Part shown: one piece after another, positions 40,133-49,197 of the stretch
Layout of the letters: each line of letters opens with the position of its first letter
How positions within the stretch are numbered: the first letter of the stretch is position 1
From: Thalassia testudinum
Taxonomy: Eukaryota; Streptophyta; Magnoliopsida; Alismatales; Hydrocharitaceae
Reading direction: 5' to 3'
Length of the DNA: 64,000 bases
Assembly: GCA_037157565.1 (NCBI GenBank)
Contig: JAZHRO010000054.1
Span: forward strand, 14,491,501 to 14,555,500
The notes under the pieces: generated by a model
Database searches by the model: none
Told to the model about the DNA's origin: nothing
What the model saw: the letters and a program-made list of their open reading frames with translations, nothing else
Program-made: the position numbers and the translations under genes

Positions 40133-41620
40133 TCACAAAACCTTTACCAGGGGTACTTGCTTTCGTCTCAAACTGCGGACGGCTCGGTCTAGGATCTGCA
40201 CTGGCCGCTCGGGGTAGGTCAGATCGTCGCTCACCTCGACGCTCTCGTGACTCAGTACGTGGCTGGGATCGGCTACGTACTTCCTGAGGTTGGACACGTG
40301 GAACACGTCGTGCACGCCAGAAAGCGGCGGGGGAAGGGCATGTCTGTAAGCAACGGGTCCAACCCGCTCTAGGACCTCAAAGGGCCCTACGAACCTCGGC
40401 GCAAGCTTCCCTCTCACCCCAAACCGCTGTAGGCCCTTCATGGGCGAAACACAAAGGAAGACGTGGTCCCCAATCTCAAACTGCACCTCTCTGCGTCTCC
40501 GATCCGCGTAGCTCTTCTGTCTGCTCCTGACAGTGCGGAGTCGTCTGTGGATCTGCTCAACTACCTCCTGACTCTGCCGGATCAACCTGGGGCCAACCTC
40601 CCACTTGGTCCCCACCTCAACCCAACTCAAGGGTGCCGTACACTTCCGTCCGTACAGAGCCTCGTAGGGAGCCATGCCGATGCTCGAGTGATAACTGTTG
40701 TTGTATGCAAACTCCGCCAGGGGCAGGTGCTCCTCCCAAGAGCCCCTCCATTCCAGTACACAGGCACGCAAAAGGTCCTCGAGTGTCTGTATCGTGCGCT
40801 CAGACTGTCCATCCGTCTGGGGGTGGTAAGCTGTGCTAAACCTCAACCTCGTCCCCAAGGCCTGCTGAAACTCAGCACAAAACTGGGACGTAAAGCGGGT
40901 ATCCCGGTCGGATACGATCTCCCGTGGAACTCCGTGTAGTCGCACCACATCACGGATATACCTCTCTGCCAACTGTGCTGGTCCCAAAGAGACTCGGATC
41001 GGCAGGAATGGCGCCGTCTTCGTCAATCTATCCACTATTACCCAGACTGCGTCGTGTCCCCGCTGGGTAACAGGTAAGCCCACCACCAAGTCCATGGTGA
41101 TGCTCTCCCACTTCCACTCTGGCACTGGAAGCGGCTGAAGCGGCCCTGCAGGCCTCTGATGCTCGGCTTTCACCTGCTGGCACACTAAGCACTGCTGCAC
41201 GAATTCACCCACATCCCGCTTCATACCCCTCCACCAAAACTCGCATCTCAAGTCGTGGTACATCTTCGTGTTTCCGGGATGTATGGTGAATCTGGAACCG
41301 TGTGCCTCAGTCAGGAGCTCTCTCAACAGCTCCTCGTCCCTGGGAACGCACAACCGTCCCCTCAAGCGTAGCACCTGGTCTGTGAAAGAGAAGTCCCCTA
41401 GGTCCCCTGATAGTACTCTGTCGCGCAAAGACTGCAAGTACGGATCAGCCATCTGTCCTGTGATGATACGGTCTATCAGCTCTGGCCTGGTCTGCCGTGT
41501 CACCGTCACTGCCCCACAGTATCCTCGTAACTCTAGAGGTCGCCAACTACCCACCTCCTCCAAAAGGCTCCAACTCTGTAACTGTAGACTGGCCAAGCGT
41601 GCGGGCGCCTTACGGCTCAA
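40133..41620 (-). CDS. Tekay integrase, open 495-codon frame (element D)
   Basis: Starts MSRKAPARLASLQ, the tail of RNase H, then integrase. The HHCC zinc finger is complete ([10 protein letters not shown] and CLVCQQ). The catalytic triad is present ([29 protein letters not shown]), followed by [19 protein letters not shown] and the C-terminal GVHDVFHVSNLRKYV. It ends at TGA, where relatives have a Trp leading to the chromodomain. Of all the retroelement proteins here it is the only one without visible damage, but the element lacks gag, protease and RT, so it could only be expressed from its own truncated transcript. Confidence 0.85.
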   Translation of the reverse strand: MSRKAPARLASLQLQSWSLLEEVGSWRPLELRGYCGAVTVTRQTRPELIDRIITGQMADPYLQSLRDRVLSGDLGDFSFTDQVLRLRGRLCVPRDEELLRELLTEAHGSRFTIHPGNTKMYHDLRCEFWWRGMKRDVGEFVQQCLVCQQVKAEHQRPAGPLQPLPVPEWKWESITMDLVVGLPVTQRGHDAVWVIVDRLTKTAPFLPIRVSLGPAQLAERYIRDVVRLHGVPREIVSDRDTRFTSQFCAEFQQALGTRLRFSTAYHPQTDGQSERTIQTLEDLLRACVLEWRGSWEEHLPLAEFAYNNSYHSSIGMAPYEALYGRKCTAPLSWVEVGTKWEVGPRLIRQSQEVVEQIHRRLRTVRSRQKSYADRRRREVQFEIGDHVFLCVSPMKGLQRFGVRGKLAPRFVGPFEVLERVGPVAYRHALPPPLSGVHDVFHVSNLRKYVADPSHVLSHESVEVSDDLTYPERPVQILDRAVRSLRRKQVPLVKVL

Positions 41621-41633
41621 CTACCCACCATCT

Positions 41634-42339
41634 TGTAACGACCCGGTTCCCGAGTCCCTACGAGACACAAGAACCGGACCGACTCGACTAATCCCAAGAC
41701 CTAGTCTTCCAACGAGGAAGTAACCAAAAGAGCAGTAAAATAAACCACATTCAGCATGAATATAACTAACAGTAAGGAAGTACAGCAGTAAGGAAAGAAA
41801 CTACTACAGTAGATACCACCACAACAGTAGAACAACATTTATCATATAACAAGAACTGCAGGTAAAGAAAGTACAGTGGAAACAAAAACTACTCACTAGA
41901 ACAGAAACAAAAGAGGTACAAAAGACTGTGGTAAACTCTACTGGACCCTACTTGGCCCAGCGTCCTCTGCAGCCGCCGACCCTGGCTGCTCAACACCTGG
42001 TCCTGAAAAAGGTAACGAGTGTAACACGCCAGCAAAACGCTGAGTAGATCGGCAAACTAACTAAAGGCAACAGTAGAGTGTACAGTAGCTGTTATGTTCT
42101 ATTACTTCCTTTACTCACATCTTTCAATTTTTTTTTCACTATTTCATTTATTTCTCAGATCCTTTACTTGATCTCGAATGTCCTCGCGGGAACGATCTTG
42201 ATTGCAGTATTTTCCAAAAGTAGAAGTAGCACGTGGTGCTCTTCTGGCCGGGAGAGTCCCCCGTGGTGATCCTACCCTCAGTCAACCACCCCAAGGTTAC
42301 TGACAGACGTAACGGTGACTACGGCACGCGCGATAAACG
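41634..42339 (-). repeat. 5' LTR fragment of element D
   Basis: It matches 37,324-38,029 base for base in length. The remainder of the LTR is missing: at 42,339/42,340 (GATAAACG|AGGGG) the sequence switches to LINE. The inner LTR end directly abuts truncated RNase H sequence. Confidence 0.85.
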
Positions 42340-42449
42340 AGGGGAGAGAGCTGGAGACGGCAAGATGATGGGTGGACGAGGGTCGGGTGGCAACGTCAGG
42401 AGGGAAGACGAAGTGGACCGGCGACTAGTAGGGGTCCAGAGAGAGGAGG

Positions 42450-43244
42450 GTGGCAAGACGGGTGGCGATATGGGAGGACGAGGACGATGTGCATGGTTTC
42501 GATGGTGATGTGCTTTGCTATAGGTGTAGGGAGAGAGAGCATATGGCAGTTGTGTGTCACAATGCCCTCATTTTCCTAGTGTGTGGAGGGCTTGGGCCTA
42601 GGCGAAGCACGTACAAGAAGAAGGCGTGGCAGGAGGGTGGTCCATTGAGGCCGTGTAGAGGTGCACATGGGTTTATGCCAAACCTTAGCAGGGAGAGAGG
42701 AAACGTGCATGGTCTGCGTCAAAGGGAGGGTCCTAGGGCTGATGGACGTGGGTTTGCATGGAGTTGGGTTCCTTCTCCACCATTGGTCCCTTCCCTCGAC
42801 ATGGAGGTTCCACTTTCTCCGGAGGTGCTCACAACAGAGTCCCTTCTTCGAGGCGCTCTCATCGGGGAGATCATGGCAGGCGTGCCTTCCTTGGAGGATC
42901 TCCAAGGCTTCATAAGATCCCTTCTCTCGTCTATGATGTGGAAGATCTCTGCGTTGAACCCATCAAGGTTCCTAGTTTTTGGCTTATCGAATGTGGATGT
43001 CTATTTGCTCAAGTTTCGATTGTTGTGTTTTGATTCTGTGTCCATTATGTGGAGAATGGTTTCCCCTTTTGATGGTGCATTAAGCGACATACCACTGCAA
43101 AAGGGTTTTTGTCAGAGGAGAATCTGTGAAGATCAAGGGTCTCCCCTTGCATCTGCATTCAAATGCAGTGGTAAGCAGTGTTGTGGGCAATTTTGCATCA
43201 CTAAAGGAGGGCTCGGTGGTCGGCCTGATGGAGGGGGATGGTAG
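42450..43244 (+). pseudogene. LINE ORF1 (zinc-knuckle nucleic-acid binding), partial
   Basis: 264 open codons. CYRCREREHMAVVC near residue 25 fits a C-X2-C-X4-H-X4-C knuckle. The following sequence is Gly/Arg-rich and poorly conserved, and the N-terminal DUF4283-type domain is missing. ORF1 proteins bind LINE RNA. The start codon is arbitrary because the 5' part is lost. Confidence 0.6.
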
Positions 43245-43875
43245 TGTTGTGAAGGTGGATGTTGATCTCAGGCATGGGGGTCCTTTCCATGGGAAGGCAG
43301 TGCTGAGATGTGGTGAATCCTCGTGACTTCTCTCCACGAGTGTGCAAGTTTGTGACCCGATGACGAGGACAGTGGAGGAGGTGCATGAAGGGGGCGTGGG
43401 TTGAGGGGATCCATGCAATGGCACAGGGTGCAAGAAGAACAATCTTTTGTATGCATCAACCAAAAGAAACGCAAGGTGAGTGAGGGGAGGGAGTTGGCAC
43501 AGGAGATGGAAGAAGGGGACGTGGCTGATGAGAAGATGGTTGATAGCAGGGACGGCAAGGCCATTGTGCTACACAGGAGGGACCGAATTCAACTAGTGTT
43601 GAAGGCGAGGAGAACATGCCACGTGCTTAGTTTAGTTGCCAATTAAGGGAAGACACATTGGTTTTTTCTACTCCGGTAGAGGTAACGTATAATGCAGGTG
43701 CTTCTACCCCTTCACGTGCAGGAACATCTACCAAGGAGAGGTACAATCTTCTGATACATAAGGGGGAGGTACAGAGTAGAGGACAGGCACATGTGGACCT
43801 TAACCATGTGGCAGGCATATTGAATGTGGTATGAACGAAGGGTGGCGAGAGGGGCAAGAAAGCAGCCTTATGTTA

Positions 43876-44780
43876 AGGGTCCTTACGTGGAATGTTAGGG
43901 GGTTGAGGGACAACATAAGAAGAAGCATATTGGGGAGGTATCTCAGAGAATGGGGGATTCAATGTGCCTTATTGCAAGAAATCCATATTGAAGGGGAGGA
44001 CACAAGGTAGTGGTATCCGCTTCTTACAAATGGGGAGGCTGAGTTGAAGTGGATACCTTCCTGTGGGAAATCAGGGGGGCTATGGAAGCCCAGGATCTAC
44101 AGTTGCTGGATGTGAAGATGGGGAGGTTTTCCATTACTTGTAGGTTCTCTAGGGTCAATGATGGCATTCATATTAGCATCACTTCTGTTTATGGGACGTG
44201 TACCCCAAGTGAGAGACCGCTCCTGTGGGAAGAGTTGAGAGATATGGCAACATGGGTCCAGGGAGCAGCGTGGCTTGTGGGAGGTGACTTTAATGCTACA
44301 CTATCGTCAAATGGTAAATTATATGGACAAACTAATTCCTCTACCTTTGGGTTTCAGAGTTTGGTGTCGGATTTAGAGTTGGTTGATATTCCATCGTCGG
44401 GTGCTACTTATACTTAGAGAAATGAGGGCGGTCTAATGTCAAAGATAGATCATTTCTTGTGTAATGTGGACCTGATGGGGTCCTTCCACATGGCTTTTGT
44501 GGTGGCATTGGGAAGGCCCTTCTCTAACCATACTCCTCTGGTGTGGGAGAGTGGGGAGGGGATGAAGGCGATCACCTATTTCAAATTTCAGAAATCGTGG
44601 CTATAGGAAATGGTTTTAGAGATGTTGTGGCATCCTGGTGGATCTCTAATGAAGGAGAGGGGTCGGTTACGCAGAGGCTGGCGGGCAAGTTAAGGGGCTT
44701 ACGCCATATGTTGTTTGAGTTTAAGAAGACCCTGGTGCATATGAAGACTTAAAAGAGGAAGGAGGCGACGGAAGGGGCAA
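43876..44780 (+). pseudogene. LINE endonuclease domain
   Basis: VLTWNVRGLRDNIRR (Asn site) and CALLQEIHIEGED (Glu site) open an apurinic-type endonuclease. ITSVYGTCTPSERPLLWEEL and LVGGDFNATLSS (Asp/Asn site) follow in another frame. The final box reads FSNHTPLVW where active enzymes have S-D-H. Stops at about 44,007 and 44,415 and a frameshift show it is inactive. Confidence 0.75.
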
Positions 44781-45614
44781 AGTGCCTTGATGAGAAGGAG
44801 GAGAGGGCGAGGAGGAAGTGCTTACAGTCTGTTATAGCCAAGGAGGACCAACTGAGGAAGATTGACTGACGCCAATGCTTCCACCAGTTGTGGCTCAACG
44901 AGGGGGATTTGAACATGAAGTTTTTCATGCAGCTGCAAGTGCTAGAAGGCGATTCAATCTCATTTGGTCCCTTTGCTAAGGGGATCAAGTGGCCATGTCA
45001 CCCATGGAGATGTGTAGTACAATGAATAATTACTTTATGGATGTCACTCGTGTGGGGCCGAGAGGGGGGTGGAGGCTGTCAAGCTCAGATATTCCCAGGC
45101 TAGGGGAAGAGGAAGGATGTCAGTTGTGTAGAGTAATTGGAGAGGAGGATGTGGTGTCTGCGTTGAAGGGGCAGAAGGCAGAAGGATCACCAGGACCTGA
45201 TGGTTTTCCCATCTTATTCTATAAAGAATTTTGGCCAATGGTCAAGTTAGATGTCATGCCGTTGGTTTAAGAGTTCTAGAGAGGGAACTTTGACTTGGAG
45301 AAGATCAACAAGTCCTTTCTCTTTCTCCTTCCTAAGAAGGCAGGAGCTGAGTCACTTTCTGATTTTAGGCCAATTGCTCTTTCTAATTCCATTTATTTAA
45401 TAATTACAAAGCTATTAGCTAATCGTATGAGGGAGGTTATGTAGAATATTATAAGCCCAGTGCAATTGGCTTTTTTGAAGGGCAGATCACTACAGGAGTT
45501 TTTTATTTTGGCACAGGAGATGGTGTCAGAATTTGTAAGGAGGAAGAAGGCTTTTATGTGGAAAGTGGACTTTTCCAAAGCATATGACTTGGTATCTGAT
45601 GAGAAGCTTATCAT
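44781..45614 (+). pseudogene. LINE reverse transcriptase, N-terminal part
   Basis: The linker (FHQLWLNEGDLNMKFF) is followed by EGSPGPDGFPILFYKEFWP, SFLFLLPKKAGAESLSDFRP and QLAFLKGRSLQEFFI, and then the first catalytic Asp block KVDFSKAYDLVS. The catalytic YADD block is not reached. There are at least three in-frame stops. Confidence 0.8.
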
Positions 45615-46209
45615 GATCTCTAATTACCCCTAATTAACTAGTCTTCTTAGTTAATTAGCTAAGAATATGAGAATTTATAGGTTAATTATAAAATAAGGGA
45701 TATATAGTAAAAGACCTTAAAATAAGTTAAAAATGCTATTTTAACATTCAAATAATATTATTAATAATCTGATTAATAATTGGACTCGAGATCCTAACAA
45801 TCATTCCTCTAATTAATAGGTTAATTAACTTAAGCATAATGTATACATAAATATGTAACAACTTAAGTAACCTTACCTAACTAAATAAATTAACCTAAGA
45901 AGGTCAAAAATGTAAATTCAAGGTCTAGATATAATAATCACCTTATTTACAATCATATAAAAAGTTGAACAAAATCTAAATTAAAATAAACCTTGAAAAC
46001 CTGAGTTTGCATTTAGATCCTTATAATTCATTTCAATCGGGTTCTTAATTTTCATATAGGACCTTAGGTTTCATTGCATATAGGTCCCTATTTACTTCTT
46101 ATTCTCTTCAGCTGGTCGAACGACTAACGACTGAGGGTGCCTCCACCACTCGATCACCGCCCATTCGACGTCACTTCACCTTCTCCAAGCTCCTGGAGCT
46201 TGCGCTCAC
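45615..46209. other. AT-rich sequence interrupted by the Athila solo LTR
   Basis: No ORF. Rich in TTAATTAA-type words to about 46,080, then GC-richer. It ends in CTCAC, the duplication at the Athila solo LTR insertion, and resumes at 49,097. It may itself be part of an older LTR, which I cannot name. Confidence 0.5.
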
Positions 46210-49091
46210 TGATGAGAACCTCACCATAAGTCCTAACTAGCTCTTTTCGACCTAAAAAAGAGAACAAAAGCTCTCATATAACCAAGAGAAAGGCCTAATC
46301 CAAGGAATCACTAATCTGGGAAGAGAACATGAAGCAAAGGGTAAAACAGCAATTTTACCATTGCAGTGCATCAACGGGATTTCTAAGGGTCTAGACATAG
46401 GTCAATTGGACTTAATAAGAGAACAAGTGGGATGGTTCAGTCAGAAAAGGGTTATTGTGAAATTTAAGAATTAAATGACATTCTGTAACCCTAAAACAAA
46501 TCCACTTCAATTCACCAGGTTTTAGGTAGGATAAAAATCAATTAAATCCTCTAAAATTCATGGAAAAATATCCCCTAGGGTTTAGAACCTTCAATTTGGC
46601 CTTTAGAACATGTTTTGACCTAGATTGGGGTCCAAGCTTAATATTTAAACTAATTTGGATTTTTGTGCAAAATGTCCAGTCAAACGTGATCAAACCAAAA
46701 ATCTAACTTCACCATTGGATTCCTTAGGTCCAAATTAGGTTTGTACCAAAATTTGGACCTAAGGGAAGGTCATCTTGATCTACTTTGCAAAATGGTCCAC
46801 CCAATTACATTATGGCACCTAACTTTTGAAAACCCTTGCGAAAATACCCTCAACTTTCTCGTCACTTTCTGCATTCTGGTCCCTCTACCATTGTAGTAGA
46901 GACCCATACCTCTGGCGAAGTTTCGAGGAGGATTTCTCCTTGCTTTCCCAGGGAGCTGCTCCCAGATTTGAAAGGGGAGTCCTCTGCAAAACCCCTACCA
47001 CCTGAGCAGCTCCCCATGCCCTGAATCACTCCATACCTCTCGTACGAACGCTCGAGATGTATGGGTATCACTTCCGACCATGCCTCCGGCGAGGGTTTTT
47101 GGCTGCCACCATGCGCCTGACCCTCGGCCCATGCCTTTATAAGAAGCACCAGGTTCGCCCAAACGGGGCAAGCTTGAGTTGGCCTGAGAAAACCCCTAAA
47201 ATTGTCCTCCCTCACCTCCGGTCAATAGCCCGCAAGCTCCGGTGACATCTCCTTCCTCCTCTCGTCACTCTGCCACCGTACCAGTGGCAAAGTCATCTCC
47301 GCCTCACTCCTCCGCATCGCGCCGTACCCGCGCGAGCCTCTCTAACCTCCTTGTCGTCGTCGCCTCTCCATCTCAGGGCTTTCGTCTCGGTTGACGGCAG
47401 ATACGCATTGTCCGCCCCTCTGCTCCCCCTTCGTCCAGCACCTCGCAAATAAATCCCCTTCCTCTACTCTTTCTTTTCCCCTTATCTATTTCTAATTTCA
47501 CGCCTCGACAGCCACATTTCACGGTCACCTTCTCCACCTCCAGCAGACCACCGGCGAGGTGCATCCACCACTCCACACACCCACCCACCTCGCCAACCAC
47601 CTCAAAAGCATCGCCTCATCCCACTAATCATTTTCCCCCACTCCATTAACCGCCACAACCTCCACTCACTTCCCCCGAACACACCCAACCCCACGTCCAC
47701 AGAACGACCTAGGCACGCACGCCCAGGCTATCCCGCACCACACCAACACCCGGGCCACCTTTGCTGTGTCACGACGAAGCATTCTGAGTAATTTGACAAG
47801 GCCGTGAGGCTGTATTCGTGTCGACAAGTACAGGTGCCCTACTCGCCATTGAAGTAAGCTTGAAGAAGCTTGCTAGCGTTAGCTTCACCTCCAGGTGCCA
47901 GGAGTCCAGGTCCTAGACGTGCGGTTTCTCTTCGCGAACAGCTTCAGCCCATCAATTGAAGGTCAAAGCTCCGCAGCCTCAGCAATCGAGTGAAGACCTG
48001 CTGCGGGCATGCGCGAGAAGCAGGTGGGACATTTAGTCCCACCTCGGAAGTCTGTGAGCAGGAGGCGTGACATAAATTGAAAAACTGTAAGGGGCTTAGC
48101 GCCTCCTAACACGCGTGAGGTCCCCTCGCCCACATGCACGCCTCATCCGTGCTCACTCCTCCGCGGACCTGACTGACCAAACCCGATAACCCTGCACTCC
48201 TCACGCATCACCCACACCAGTGCGCCTGGACCTGGGTGCGCTTGACCTGACCGAATTACTCGGCTCTGGAAGAAAATTCCTAAGAGAGAAATAGAGAGAG
48301 AGAGAGACACAGGGGAGGGTAGGAGATAGGTTTTGCACTCTCTCGTGTGTGCAGGGAAAAGAAGAAAGCTAAGAAGGCAAAGGAAGAGGAAGGGGCATCT
48401 AAGGAGGAGAAGGAAGATGGCACTGTAGTCGCAGAGAAGCTGAGGTAGAAGAAGAAGGAAGGAGAAGGTGCGGCTGAAGAAGAAAAGAGAAGGAAGGAGA
48501 AATCAAGGCAGAGGAGCGGTAGAGGAAGAAAAGAAGAAAGGCTTGAGAGTGCAAGGAAAGAGAAGAAAAATAAGAAGGAGGTGCGGCTGAAGAAGACTGC
48601 AGAGGCCAAGGAAGAAGGAGGAGGCGCAGTAAAGAAAGATAGTAGAGGAAGAAGACAAGGGAAGACAATAAAGAACAGAAGAAGAAGAAGCTGAAGGGAA
48701 GCACAATCGCAGCAGAGAAAAAAGAAAGAAGGAGAAGGAAAAAATCAGAAAGAAAAAGGGCAAGCATCGTAGCAACGCGAGTTTAAGACGTCTGATTTTG
48801 AATCAGACGGCTGCTCCACAAAAGAAGACATCAGGGAAGAAGAAAAGAGAACATTCAATCTCTCCTCTTTTTGCATATTCTCTTTTTAGCTTTCATAAAC
48901 ATTGAATTGCGTTGTTGAACATCTTTTGAGTAATTTCAAAGTTGTAATTTTTGTTTTTAAAATACCAATTTACTCCCTGAGTTCGACCTCGGATATTTTG
49001 AATTTCGAGTAATAAAATTGTTATTTCTTCATACGCTTTTTCGACTATACTGCAACGAAATTGATTTAAAATATGATAAAGCGTTGCAACA
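46210..49091 (+). mobile_element. Athila-type solo LTR (2.88 kb) with CTCAC duplication
   Basis: It starts TGATGAGAACCTCACC and ends GCGTTGCAACA (TG...CA). It is flanked by CTCAC at 46,205-46,209 and 49,092-49,096. It is homologous along its length to the LTR at 49,198-51,972, sharing TGATGAGAACCTCA, a TTTATAAG TATA-like box (47,136), a long purine tract and TGAGTTCGACCT. No primer site or gag follows, so it is a solo LTR from LTR-LTR recombination. Confidence 0.85.
48350..48770. repeat. Long GA-rich purine tract in Athila solo LTR
   Basis: About 420 bp almost purely of A and G on the plus strand (GAAGAAG, GGAGAAGG words). The open frames on either strand here are compositional only. The sister LTR has the same at about 51,330-51,745. 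Confidence 0.8.
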
Positions 49092-49197
49092 CTCACCATC
49101 CCATCTTCATCCATCGATCTGGATGACACTTTTATCCTAATTTTAGGTAGGAGTTAACCTCACCGTCATCAGAGACGACACCGGTGGTTAACCTCCT

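Larger units (their letters stand above)
37324..42339 (-). mobile_element. Tekay-type element 'D', deletion derivative
   Basis: Minus orientation: 3' LTR 39,944-37,324, internal 3' part 41,633-39,945, and part of the 5' LTR at 42,339-41,634. The internal region begins in mid RNase H directly against the LTR terminus, so the primer site, gag, protease and RT are gone. The two LTR copies of the shared 706 bp have no indels and about 12 substitutions by my count (about 98% identical), making this the youngest Tekay-type insertion here. Confidence 0.8.
42340..45614 (+). mobile_element. LINE (L1-type), 3'-truncated in reverse transcriptase
   Basis: A plus-strand element with an ORF1 zinc knuckle, an endonuclease and the first part of reverse transcriptase. 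It stops in the RT palm (KVDFSKAYDLVSDEKL) at about 45,614, where AT-rich sequence begins. Its left edge is the broken LTR of element D. L1 elements are normally truncated at the 5' side, so loss of the 3' side points to a later deletion. Confidence 0.8.

Noticed and set aside
48280..48775. Minus-strand hydrophobic Ser/Phe/Leu ORFs as membrane proteins
   Set aside because: They are the complement of the GA-rich tract, and three overlapping frames are open for the same compositional reason.
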